The notes: generated by a model not told the origin, from the letters alone. DNA of 18,579 bases from Acanthaster planci (GCF_001949145.1 NW_019091498.1:505940-524518); one strand, 5' to 3'. Shown: positions 1-9,376, counted from the first letter of the stretch. Numbers and translations are program-made.

Positions 1-376
1 CTAAAAGCCTGCATCACGGTGAATTAAAATTTCCAAGATTTGTACATTTATGAAGAACGCCTTGGCATGAATACCACTTTGCCAAAAGATTGGTGGTTGT
101 GTGTCTGAGATCTTTGGGGAGGAATTTTCCCCCCGGCATAAGAAGGTCACCATAAGGCGAGGCTTTCAAGTTTACTGCACGTGTGTGTTGTGCGACAAAA
201 CACTAATAGCCTTTGCCACTTGAAGTTCCACAATGAAATGACCACAGTTCTTGTACTTGATTTATTTGTATAACCTTGCATTTCAAAATTTTTTTTGGAG
301 GCTGTGGCTAGGTGACTTTGTGTTGCATTGCAGTGGGTAACGACTCAAACCATTGTGCATGTATTATATGTGACAG
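1..376 (+). other. RPSA: RPSA intron (3' part)
   Basis: The sequence upstream of the 377 acceptor is non-coding. It ends with a tatatgtgacag acceptor. I saw no repeat and no clear box C/D or H/ACA snoRNA, although vertebrate RPSA introns host snoRNAs. Confidence 0.6.
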
Positions 377-505
377 GGTGCCCAGTCCATTGGCCTGATG
401 TGGTACCTTCTGGCCCGGGAAGTCCTGCGGCTGCGGGGAACCATCAGCCGTGACATTCCCTGGGACATCATGGTGGATCTCTACTTCTACAGGGATCCAG
501 AGGAG
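377..505 (+). CDS. RPSA: RPSA exon: end of uS2 core
   Basis: The acceptor is tatatgtgacag and the donor gtgagg; 43 codons in phase 0 at both ends. It contains the conserved [14 protein letters not shown] and [10 protein letters not shown] segments. The residues SRDIPWDIM replace human SREHPWEVM. This is the most conserved coding stretch in the window. Confidence 0.95.
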
Positions 506-2566
506 GTGAGGATATTGGGAAGTGAAACGTGAGGGGGTCATCCAAAGCTTGTGATCACCTTTGGCTTTGACTGATTTTATCTCTCCCCAGGAGTTCATAG
601 ATCAATACAGAACTCTTGCATTGCAAGAAGAATATTAAGCTGCTTTTCCAAATATGGAAAGATTTTTCTTCTTTAGCTCGAATGTTATAGGCTAGGCCCA
701 CGAGCGTTTTCATTGGCAAAGATAGAGCCTAAGATTTGGGGAGGCCCCCATTTTTTAGCCAGTTAACCCTCCAGTAGATTTACAGCACAGATATGCACGA
801 GTGCCCAAGGTCACTCTGTTGCATGTTGGTGCAGTGCACAACACGACACAGCTTTGCTTCTTTGAGGTATTTACCAAGTGATCCAAGAGTGACTTCAGCA
901 TAGGAGGGTTAATGTCAGATTTTCTTACCCCCAAAAGGTGCTTGGGGGCAGGGTTTTTACCAGCAAATTCTTCAACCTTGCAATTGCGCTTTGACCCAAC
1001 CAAGCGGGACGCGTTAATATGTCCACTGCAGAAATGAAAAAGGAACTCTTAAATGAGTATACACGTCCTCCGTGGAACAAATAAGGAAAAACGTGCGTGT
1101 TTACACGTCATCCAGTATCAAGTGGTTAGTGTTGTTAAAGGTTAGGGCAAGGTTGGGCGGAAACTGTAGTTTGACAGCCAATCAGTTGCTCCTATAATTT
1201 CTTACCAATCTGCATGTGCAGTGCCATCCCACTTGATTGGCCATTGTCCAACTTATTTTTCGATGTCCCATTGTCTCCCACATTTTGCCGTCGGTGTACT
1301 CTCGTGTAGGGTTCATGGTCTCTGCTATCTCATACATCCATTTTCATGCTAGCAGTTCTCTCTGTACTTCAACTTCCAAAAGGCCTGTTGGTAACCAGCG
1401 ATGTGACCATGTCCCAGGGCACGGTTCAAAGTAGTCCGACCATCCATTCTTATGTCATCAGTCAGACTGTACTTAAATGCAGTCGTTGCTGCAACTTGCC
1501 CAAAGCTACAGTACTATGAAAACATTGTCCATCCTTTTCCGCAACAAAAGATAAATTTCTCATCACACAGCTCATCTTGTGTTTGTCAATGTTCGTTTTC
1601 AGGCCGAGAAAGAGGAGCAGGAGGCTCGAGAGAAGGCACAGGCCAAGGAGGAGCCGCAGGCCCCCTACCAGGAGCAGTGGGGCGGAGAGGTACCGGCCAT
1701 ACCAGCGGCCGTGCCACAAGACCAGACAGGTGGCGTCAAGGTTACCGACGTGAGTAGCAGATTGTGGCCAGGTGCCAAAATGACAGTAATAAAAGAAAGT
1801 TTGATGGCTTTGAAAGGTCAAGTCAGTTCAAGTAAAAGAATATTTGAAAAAGCTTCTTTGATTACAGGAAGTAAAAGACACAGGTTGAAAGGAAGTTATT
1901 GTGGGCCATCAGTGTTTTGCGTATCCATTCTGCAGCTTGTACGTTTACATGTAACACATCAAAAGATGCTTTTACATGTATAATGAAATTTTTGTTTTTG
2001 AATTGAATTATTTTCTTTTTTTATTTCATTTCTCTTCACCTCCAAGTACTGAATTTCATTTTATAGCCCTAACAGTCCCAAATCCTCTGATTTCAATGTG
2101 ATTTTACACATACACTAGGGGTTAGGGTTAATTGAAAACTGAATGGCTTCACACCTAGTATTTTTGTGTTCTCAGCAAATGTCTCTGCCACACTGCATCA
2201 TTTGGCAAGTTCAATGAGCAATTATTAGTCGGCTGCTGGTCGATTTTTCCCTGGTAATCTGTACATATGTAATCTACTAGGTAAATCAGTCAGCTGTTGA
2301 GTGAAGGTCGCTGATCGAGCTCAGCCATACATTTAGGCCCAGATGACATTCTAACCTGGGAAATCTCTTCCATCGTCTCTCTCCCTCCTCTTCCACAGTG
2401 GGCGGCCGAGTCCATGACAGTGCCTGGAGTGGCCATGCAGTCCAGCTACCCGACGGACGACTGGGCTGCCGCCCCAGACCCCACGGCCAGCAAGGACTGG
2501 TCTGCCTCCTCGGCAGCCCCCAATGCTGGTGACTGGGGCGGTTCTGGCAACCAGGACTGGAACTAG
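377..2566 (+). CDS. RPSA: RPSA, 40S ribosomal protein SA / laminin receptor (3' part of gene, three coding exons)
   Basis: Structural protein of the small ribosomal subunit (uS2 family); vertebrate forms are also described as the 67-kDa laminin receptor. Coding exons are 377-505, 1603-1749 and 2399-2566; every junction is GT-AG and phase 0. Joined, they give 147 residues ending in TAG. The first exon reads [20 protein letters not shown], which aligns with human RPSA from about residue 167 (the so-called peptide G region), followed by the hallmark [10 protein letters not shown]. The second exon is a Glu/Lys/Gln-rich helix-like linker. The third is the acidic tail with repeated Asp-Trp (DW) pairs, a signature of animal RPSA. 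The N-terminal uS2 core lies left of the window. The tail is about 18 residues longer than the corresponding human part. Identification is from remembered human sequence, not from a search. Confidence 0.95.
506..1602 (+). other. RPSA: RPSA intron
   Basis: A GT-AG intron of about 1.1 kb. It contains a TTAA-flanked MITE at 763-912 and an internal strong-looking acceptor at 590 (separate entries). No snoRNA was recognised. Confidence 0.85.
763..912. mobile_element. Short TTAA-flanked MITE in RPSA intron
   Basis: A 150-bp segment starts TTAACCCTCC and ends GGAGGGTTAA, a perfect 10-bp inverted repeat that includes TTAA at each outer edge. TTAA target duplication with CCCT-like ends is the pattern of piggyBac-type and Kolobok-type non-autonomous DNA elements. 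The interior has no coding potential. Family assignment is inferred from the ends only. Confidence 0.55.
1603..1749 (+). CDS. RPSA: RPSA exon: charged linker before the acidic tail
   Basis: The acceptor is gttcgttttcag and the donor gtgagt; 49 codons in phase 0. It opens [17 protein letters not shown], corresponding to human IEKEEQAAAEKAVTKEE, then runs into a Gln/Pro/Ala-rich segment that does not match human. It ends VKVTD, so that the D joins the W of the next exon to form the first Asp-Trp pair of the tail. Confidence 0.93.
1750..2398 (+). other. RPSA: RPSA last intron
   Basis: A 649-nt GT-AG intron, A/T-rich in the middle. It carries a lone GGTTAGGGTTAA at 2120-2131, identical to the right end of the 11910-12222 element. 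A possible degenerate partner, ttatagccctaac, lies near 2062. No other structure is evident. Confidence 0.8.
2399..2566 (+). CDS. RPSA: RPSA terminal coding exon: Asp-Trp repeat tail and stop
   Basis: A long pyrimidine tract ending in ttccacag precedes the exon. It encodes 55 residues and TAG. With the preceding D, the tail has five X-D-W pairs (TDW, DDW, KDW, GDW, QDW) set in Ala/Ser/Pro-rich spacers, the arrangement expected at the disordered C terminus of animal RPSA. Human RPSA ends in a comparable series of DW/EW pairs. Confidence 0.94.
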   Translation, partial: WAAESMTVPGVAMQSSYPTDDWAAAPDPTASKDWSASSAAPNAGDWGGSGNQDWN

Positions 2567-3000
2567 ACTGGACCGAAGCCATCTACTGCCAAGACCCTCC
2601 TTCCCTTCTCTTACACCTGGAGTTTTCTTTCTTTTCCAGTGAGCACAGGCTAGAAACCAAGCATTCAGTGACATACACAATCCCCTAGACGACAAAGATA
2701 CTTGGAGTCAAGTAAAGGGCGTAGTTACAGTCCAAAAAGGAAAATCAAAACCAGAATAAGAACCGTTTCACAAATGAACAACATAACCCAAGCCTGATAT
2801 TTTTCTTTCAACGTCAGATACATTATAAGAAGATGTGCAAGAAATTATGAAATTTGGGAAGGGGAGATGGGTTTGCAAGGCTAGTTAGATACTGGTCACG
2901 TTCTCCTTAAGGGGTTGACGTTGGGATTGAGGTTCTTGTCAAGAGCACTTGATGTTCTATACTGGAAGTAAATAAAGTTGAAATGAAACCTATAAAAACA
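2567..3000 (+). other. RPSA: RPSA 3' untranslated region
   Basis: The stretch from the TAG codon to about 20-30 bases past the AATAAA hexamer has no competing ORF. It is roughly 430 nt, long for a ribosomal protein gene. The exact cleavage point cannot be read from sequence. Confidence 0.65.
2971..2976 (+). promoter_or_regulatory. RPSA: RPSA poly(A) signal AATAAA
   Basis: This is a canonical hexamer in ggaagtaAATAAAgttg, the first AATAAA downstream of the RPSA stop codon. A cleavage site would be expected around 2988-3005. Confidence 0.75.
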
Positions 3001-3783
3001 GTAGCCGTGTCTTACTTACTTTTGTGTCAGAAATGTATGTTTGATAGAAAAGTCAAAGCTGGATCTTTTAGTTCAGAATTGAAAGAACGGAATACTTTAG
3101 AATGGGACTATGAACAGGCCATTAAGTAGGTGGTTCTTTAAATGTTCAAATTCCACGAAAGCCATTTCAAATCAGTCGGGAGTATGGGCGTGGCTAGGAA
3201 GGAGCATAGTTCTCTCCGGATAATACACTCAACTGCAGACTCTGTGTTTGTGGGAGGGGGTGATACTCGGTATTTTCATAGGAACTTCATACCCTTTGTC
3301 TTTATTTTTCAATGTTTCAATGGATTTTTAAAATTGTCCTCGCTTATTTGAGGAAAAGCTCCCTTTGTACCCATAGTCTGGAGTAAACGTGGCCCCTGAA
3401 CTAGGACAACAAACGATTCATACATGTGTTGGATATGTAGCAATTCGTAAGTGACCTCGTCACAAAGGCAGACGTGCCACGATTTACTGGCTCCCATTGG
3501 ACGATCGCTGAAGTTGCGCGTTAACTTCCGGTTCCATGGTTCACGTAATCAATGTAGCGCACGTGTGCGGTGGGCGTGGTTTAAATTGAAGTCACACTTA
3601 CAAACCGGTTAGTGTTAGTGGTTGTTTCAAGAAGCTTAAGAAAAATACTGACTCGGTAAAATGACATCTGTTTGTTACCTGTTAAATAAACTAATTTTTC
3701 AAAGCCTCTTTAAAGAGAGCTTGAAAATGTGTTATCATGACCGAGGCAAGAAAGTTGGTGTAAAATGTCTGCTCGATCTGTAG
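3001..3783. other. Intergenic sequence downstream of RPSA
   Basis: No convincing exon. A locally CpG-containing patch at about 3500-3580 has an ETS-like acttccggttcc, an E-box-like gcacgtgtgc and a GC-box-like gggcgtggt. A 40-codon ORF starts at 3661 and ends at TAG 3781-3783. The patch could be a promoter, but there is no gene I can attach to it. Confidence 0.3.
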
Positions 3784-4190
3784 TATGGTGCACTATTTAC
3801 GACAAACATTTCTCTCTCTCTCTCTAGCCTCACTCCAGGCGACGCAACTATATGGCACGACGGCTCCCTTGCGTCGTGCCGTCGGGTCGCACCGTCGCTT
3901 TCTTGCTATTACTTTTGTACACACACGTCGCGTCGTGCGTCGCGTTGTGCCGTCGCCCGTCGCGTCGTGCCGTCTCAGGTCTTTTCCATGTTGCATTTTT
4001 GCCGCCTAAACGTCGCCCCTTCCGTCGCCCGTTGCGTTGTACCGTCGTGCGTCGTGTCGTGCAACACGTCGCCTATTACGTCCCCTGAAGTACGACGCGA
4101 CGCACGACACGACGCACAACGCGGCGCGTCGTGTGCTGTTGCCCTTGCTTCATGAGGGCGCCTTTACTGTTTTCTTTCATTTCCGCCTCC
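3784..4190 (+). repeat. CpG-rich GTCG/GCAC-word element, copy 1
   Basis: This element is homologous over its whole length to the reverse complement of 5551-5991. In order it has: a constant head (gcactatttacgacaaac), a TC tract and agcctcactccaggcgacgc, then imperfect reiterations of GTCGTGC/GTCGCGTC words, a constant island ccatgttgcat...gccgcctaaacgtcgccc, more words, a strand switch near gcctattacgtc after which the words read ACGACGCGACGCAC, and a constant tail gcgcctttactgtttt. Long ORFs here (for example 3852-4088) result from the low-complexity words. No TIR or target duplication is visible. Confidence 0.8.
3811..3825 (+). repeat. (TC)n tract in the head of the CpG-rich element
   Basis: A short pure TC run precedes tagcctcactccagg. 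The tract plus tag resembles a polypyrimidine tract and 3' splice site, and the second copy keeps a similar but interrupted tract. Confidence 0.6.
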
Positions 4191-4703
4191 GGTACTTGAA
4201 TAGTAGGGTACAGTCCACTAATTCAAGCCCCATTGAAAACATTGTAAAATTGGCACTGTTCAGGGCCCAAAACCATGTTAACCGACATCCTTGAGATTGC
4301 GTAAACACAAATAAAATTATTGTCTGGTCCCTAATCTGTCGATTATTTCCTTTCAATTTATTGTGGGCTAACCAATTACATTTTTAATTATTCCCACAAA
4401 ACAAAATCATCTCCGAAAAGTGATTTTTCCGAAGTCTGATTGCAGCCATTTTCAAGTAGTAACCCTCAACCTTTTGGGGCACTTAGGACCATTTTTCAGT
4501 TGTAATTTTTAGCCATTCTGCTGTCATAGGATAGCTCAAAGACCCAAGCAGTTGATCCCGGCAACGATTCCCACGATCTCACCATTTCGGGGGCCAAACA
4601 ACCTCCTTTTTACCAGAAAAATGCTAGGCTGCTACTTTTAATGCTAATGAGCTGAGCAGAAATTCTTACTTGAATAGTGGACTGCATGCACCCAGGACAT
4701 GGC
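4191..4703. other. Non-coding stretch with weak terminal inverted repeat
   Basis: No exon seen. Positions 4206-4227 (gggta...cagtccactaattcaag) and the reverse complement of 4668-4692 (gggtgcatgcagtccactattcaag) match imperfectly. This could define a 487-bp degenerate element with TIRs of about 20 bp, but no target duplication is evident. The interior is AT-rich. Confidence 0.3.
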
Positions 4704-4900
4704 ATTCGCTCTTTGTACGCTGCCGCCATGGGCACACAGAGCCTTGAACTGACAGTTTTTGAAATATTGTCCCATCGTATAGTATAGATGGTAGAAGAAC
4801 TAACGCAACATCATGCCCAAAAATACTTACCAACATACACGGAAAAAGCTGCCAGATCGAGGCTCTGCACGCCTATGGCGGTAGCGTACAAAGAGCGAAT
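4704..4900. repeat. Hairpin element with ~41-bp inverted arms
   Basis: The arm at 4704-4744 (attcgctctttgtacgctgc...) pairs with 4860-4900 (...gtagcgtacaaagagcgaat). They match over about 41 bp with five or six mismatches; the outermost 17 bp are perfect. The spacer is about 115 bp. It is probably a MITE or foldback remnant, with no visible target duplication. Confidence 0.65.
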
Positions 4901-5550
4901 AGGTAGCAGGTCTTGTTTCTGTTATTGTACTTTTTCATGCATATTAAGTTACTTTCTAACTTTGTGTTTTCATGAATAGTGAGTTGTTGAAGAAAAGGTT
5001 TGATTTTTTAATCAAATGTGATCGGAAAGAGCGTCACGACCAACTATCAGCCTTGTCTCCAGGAAATAAATAACATGAGCCACAAAGTCGTTTTAACTTT
5101 TCCTGCTCTAATTTTGATCTTCCTAATAATTATGTAATAGAATTGATTTTGCTCCACCACTTTTTGAAATCCTAACTCCCCCAGAATTAGGTCATACAAT
5201 TTGTGTGGGTTGCTTGACAGTGCATGTGGGCAGTTGGTAGCAGAACTGGCAACCAGCCACAAGAGTCCATGAGAAGGAGCTGATAACTTCCCTAGCCATT
5301 GATCGGGCTCGGTAGTAACTCCCTAAACCCGTAGTGAAACTTGCAGCCGTGCAATTGTTAGACAAATTGTCTAGAGAATTGGGAGTACTACTTAGAAATC
5401 AGAGAAGTTCCTACATATGCCGATTTTCTTTTTGCTCTTTTTTCATTTTCTTAATAAAATATGACAGAAATTAATCCTAATCGAGGAATGGATGAGATAA
5501 AAACAAGAACAAATCAACACCAAAGAGTAAATAGCATGTACTGTGCAAGC
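4901..5550. other. Intergenic AT-rich sequence
   Basis: No exon, RNA gene or clear repeat recognised. Reading frames longer than 60 codons (for example 5047-5262 minus) show no domain-like composition. Confidence 0.5.
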
Positions 5551-5991
5551 ACGGGGGACAGAAATGAAATAAAACAGTAAAGGCGCCCTCTATAAACACC
5601 ATGAACCAAAGGGCGACAGCACACGACGCGTCGCGTCGTGCGTCGTGTCGTGCGTCGGGTCGTGCTTCAGGCGACGTAATAGGCGACGCGATGCACGACA
5701 TGACGTACAACGCGACGCACGACGGTACGCCGCGACGGGCGACGGAAGGGGCGACGTTTAGGCGGCCAAAATATGCAACATGGAAAGGACCTAAGGCAGC
5801 ACGACGCGACGGGCGACGGCACGACGCGACGCACGACGCGACGCGTCTTGTGTGTACAAAAGTAATGGCAAGAGGGCGACGGTACGACCCAACGGCACGA
5901 CGCAAGGGAGCCGTCGTCGCGTCGTGTCGTTGCGTCGCCTGGAGGGAGGCTAAAGAGAGAAAGAAATGTTTGTCGTAAATAGTACACCATA
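5551..5991 (-). repeat. CpG-rich GTCG/GCAC-word element, copy 2 (inverted)
   Basis: Read on the minus strand it follows copy 1 block by block: the head tactatttacgacaaac, pyrimidine tract, cctccaggcgacgcaac, word array, ccattacttttgtacacac, second array, gccgcctaaacgtcgcccc, third array, gcctattacgtcgcctgaag switch, opposite-strand words and the gagggcgcctttactgtttt tail. It differs by point changes and word-number changes, and is about 34 bp longer. The 182-codon minus ORF across it is caused by the words and is not a gene. Confidence 0.8.
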
Positions 5992-6116
5992 CACCACACT
6001 GTTGTACGCGCGCGCAGATAGTCATACGGAGACTTCTGCGCCGTCCCGGCCCGCGCCCGCGCTAAAATGCAGTACATGCACTATCGGGAGTGACACATTG
6101 GGGATCCTCAAAGAAA
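5992..6116 (+). promoter_or_regulatory. GC/CpG-rich patch, possible promoter
   Basis: The stretch contains gtacgcgcgcgcag and gccgtcccggcccgcgcccgcg in otherwise AT-rich surroundings, just upstream of a favourable ATG context (aaagaaaATGG) at 6117. It directly abuts the CpG-rich element, so it may simply be flanking composition. The promoter call is inference. Confidence 0.25.
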
Positions 6117-6686
6117 ATGGGCTCTTCAAAACGTGAAACCAAAGCCTCCGGGCAAAGTACGCTCTTCAAGAAGTTCGTCGAAGCATTGAAACGGACGTAT
6201 ACACTTCCAGAGAGGTAAAGTAGACTAGTAAGTACATGCACAGCACGTGTACTTTTGGCGTTATACGATACCATTCTAATCGATAACAGCGTCTCATTCT
6301 CACTTACACATTGTACGCTGCTTATGTCCGTTAGGCTACATTGTAAGTTTAAAAGATTAATTATGCGTGGAAAAAGTAAACAAAATTCCTTGGGCTTATA
6401 TCCTTGCTAACAAATGTTTCTGGAAGTGAATGTGTAAGTACACCAAAGCTGTGTGTCTTTTAAATACGTGCAGTCCCTTATGTGAAATATCTTTATCGGA
6501 TAGGCTTCAAAAGTAGGCCTAGGCCTAGTAGCAATTCTAGGCTAGAGCTTATTGTAAACGCATACGTGCTTATGTATATGATGCGACGAATCATGTGATC
6601 CTCCCAGACTTGAAGACGTAGTGTCTCGAGTTTTGGCACCAGATTCCCCCAGATGGTTTGACACTCCACGGCCGTATACTGTGTAA
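6117..6686 (+). CDS. Doubtful two-exon small ORF (43 residues)
   Basis: The ATG at 6117 opens a basic reading frame (MGSSKRETKASGQSTLFKKF...) that reaches a good donor, gag|gtaaag, after 6214. Without splicing it stops at once (33 codons). The acceptor at 6651-6652 (attcccccag) in the matching phase would add RWFDTPRPYTV and a TAA at 6684-6686. I recognise no homologue, the acceptor tract is weak, and an ORF this short can occur by chance. The alternatives are an unspliced microprotein or nothing. Confidence 0.2.
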
Positions 6687-9202
6687 TGATGGTGTGCATG
6701 GGTTGTACATGTACGTGTGGGGTCTTGGCGCAGATTGCAAAAGACACTGAGCTTGGAACACGGGCGGCGCGGTGAAGACTGCGCCCCCTCCTTCCTTGGA
6801 CACAAACATGTCAAAAGGACGTCAGTTTCACTCGTCCTGTTTGAAGTGCCAACTAGCAGAAGGCAGGTCGTTATGAATGACAGCCCCCCCAAAAAATATG
6901 AATATATAAAAAAACTACGAGTATGTGACCCTTCAAGCAAATCGAATGAATATTTTCCTCAAATTGGACGCAACACGCTCAGTACAACCTGAAATTTCAT
7001 ATTTATGAAATGGATGGAATTGCAGAAGTTGTAAATGAGTAAAAAAATCTGTATCTTTTGAGCCAATTTTTTTTTAATACAAGTTGAGGGCAATACCATG
7101 CAATTTTAATATCAAGACTTTGCAAACAAAATTACCATGTTAAATGAGGGAACTGTCAAACCTCCACTGGGCCAAATTCAACTTAAAAGCTAGGGAATCT
7201 ATTCTCAATTTAAAAAAAAAATTTGCTGACACAGCTGATAGAAACACAATGTGCATAGTCACAAGTATAAATAATATTCTTTAAGCCAATTTAATTCTTC
7301 ACTGTTTTGATTACACATTATCAGTTTTTACATACGACATTTGAGTTATGAGAGTGTTAGGTGAATGCAGCATATTTTTGCGAAATTCTCACAAAGTAAT
7401 TGTAAATTTTGTTGCATTATCTACATCTGTTATTAAACATTTTAGCTTCTAGCCATGTCATTGGTGTACCCAATGCAGACACTGTAAACCCAATGCCACC
7501 TTTCAGTATTTAATTTATTCTCAAGTGCAGCAAGTGCATCCATGTGACATGACCAATACATCTCTCTAACCACTCTCACCTTCAATAACATTTTAAGTAA
7601 CTGACTGCATCTTGGGAGACATTACTGACCTATGACCCCTTCATGAACGCTAATTTCTTTCAGAGCTTACATATTTTCATGGTATTATCTGTTATTACTA
7701 TTATAGAAACCCTGTGTGGCAGAAGATACAGCCAACAATAGCCATGGCTGTGACTAGGACTGTGATGAAACTTTTTTTTCCCACACCTTTACGGTACAGT
7801 TGTCACCAATTAAAAATAAAATACTAAAAATTATTTAAGAAATAAAAGCGTATTTAAAGATTAAAAGAATCTCATGTGATGTATACATGTATAACTTCTG
7901 AACACAGGTATGACTCCTCAACGTTTACTACTACATCACAAAATATTTCGTGGGCATTTTCCATCACCTTTAAAAGCAGATCTCATCATTGATTGCTTAA
8001 TAACTTATACATCAGATTGCAAAGAAAGTTTCTTAAGTCAGAAACGACATAACGAAAAGGGATTATTTTCATCCAAATCAAGAGCCTCTCACATTCCTTA
8101 TCCCTTTAAACAGAATGAGGAAAAAAACGGTCTGCTTTTATCCGAATAGGTGGATAAGTAAATGTCCCCTATTTGAGTTGAAAAGAAGCATTTCTAATTT
8201 AGAATGCTGAACAGATAACTGAACAGTAGTTCTGACCCTGGCCAGAATTGATCACAGGTCATCTGTGGTAGGCAGCAAGCAGAGAACAAAGCAATTCTTA
8301 CTGCCGATCTTCTCACTAAAATATTCCAGGAAAACCTGTCTGCAGCAAAGTCAACAAGGAAAAATACTGTACTAAACCTAGGGAGAAGAACTACTCCCTG
8401 TTGGCCAAAACAGTGGAATCCGTCCTCAGAACAGCTTTTCTCAAATTATTCTTAAATCTAGTAATGAAATCAAACCTCAGAATGTACTTATTCAAGTGGT
8501 ATTTAAAAGAGAAGTGAGGTAACCGAAGCATGGAGCTATCACAGCATCTAACATAATGGCAAAAAAAATTACTCTTCACTAGGGTAAGTCCCAATTAATT
8601 AGATTTTTTTAAAAGGCTGAATGTGTTACTTTTAAAACAAAACATAAGTCATACACATTCTTTTTTTTTTTGCATTTCTCCAACAAACGACACCTTTCTA
8701 CGGCAGAACCCCTCACCAAAATAAACTGAAAGATTTTTCAAGGCTCTACCAAACTTTACACTCTTGCTTTAATACAAAGAAATGCAGAATAAATATATTT
8801 AGTTATCTCAATGAATTCCACTTTAACTTCTTTTACCATCTTCAGCAACTTAATGTACATTACCCATAAGATGAAAAACACCTGTACAAGTTCCCACTCT
8901 GCAACTATCAAGTAGTGAAAGTAAAATTTGGACAATTCTCTGCACAGCACGTAATTTCACTGTCTAACAGTGATGCTTCTAGACAATAAGTAGCTTGCAA
9001 ACTCAACTTAAAAATGAATGGTCTACAGCTTCTGTATTTTTCTACATCTTTTCATTTTTGGAATACTGGTATCATTGATTTATAATTTTTTAAAATTAAT
9101 TTTGAAGTTTAAATCACTGATAACCTCAAAACCTATCACAAATTATAAAGAGTCCCGAATCCACAAAACGGAGGACTTATTACGGAAAAGGGAAACCAAT
9201 TA
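6687..9202. other. Long AT-rich non-coding stretch, possibly including PDXDC1 3' UTR/downstream sequence
   Basis: About 2.5 kb, strongly A/T-rich, with many homopolymer runs and no codon-like reading frame on either strand. Frames such as 7910-8149 plus have no recognisable motif. On the minus strand, the first canonical AATAAA I found downstream of the PDXDC1 stop is at 7514-7519, so part of this region may be a long 3' UTR. Confidence 0.4.
7514..7519 (-). promoter_or_regulatory. PDXDC1: Possible distal poly(A) signal for PDXDC1
   Basis: TTTATT on the plus strand reads AATAAA on the minus strand, about 2.5 kb after the PDXDC1 stop. ATTAAA variants closer to the stop (near 9529 and 8767) could be used instead, so this is only a candidate. 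Confidence 0.2.
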
Positions 9203-9376
9203 CAGTCGAACCTCTTTAAGAGGTCCTTCGGACTTACTTAAATTACCTTGTTAGAACAGGCACCTTGCATTATCAGGAATGAAAACAGTAACAAACAAAG
9301 GATTAAGACCAACAATTTTCCTTGTTATATAGCAGAATCTTGTATTAACATGGCTCTTACTAACGAGGTTTGACAC
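9203..9376. mobile_element. pogo/Tigger-like MITE remnant
   Basis: The left end CAGTCGAACCTCTTTAAG follows a TA dinucleotide. The right end, ctaacgaggtttgacac, is its imperfect inverted repeat. CAGT(C/T)(G/A)AACCTC-type ends with TA targets are typical of pogo-superfamily elements. The 174-bp interior is non-coding. The last bases of the right end and its TA are degraded. Confidence 0.5.

Noticed and set aside
1579-1983. 134-codon plus-strand ORF starting at the ATG in 1579.
   Set aside because: It is an RPSA exon read through its acceptor and donor; the flanking codons are intronic.
2120-2131. Telomere-like GGTTAGGGTTAA.
   Set aside because: Only two partial units are present. It fits a solo MITE end better than an interstitial telomere array.
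506-2398. Intronic snoRNA genes, expected by analogy with vertebrate RPSA.
   Set aside because: No convincing C/D boxes or H/ACA hairpin-hinge-ACA pattern was found by eye. A covariance-model search would decide.
2286-2695. Two minus-strand ORFs of 98 and 114 codons.
   Set aside because: They are antisense shadows of the GC-rich RPSA terminal exon.
3661-3783. 40-codon ORF after a promoter-like patch.
   Set aside because: It is short with no homologue and no donor, and it runs right up to the repeat element. Chance is the simplest explanation.
5477-6025. 182-codon minus-strand ORF, and overlapping long frames on both strands.
   Set aside because: It lies within CpG-rich word-repeat copy 2. 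All frames are kept open by the low-complexity GTCG/GCAC words, giving Arg/Ser/Val/Ala-rich nonsense proteins.
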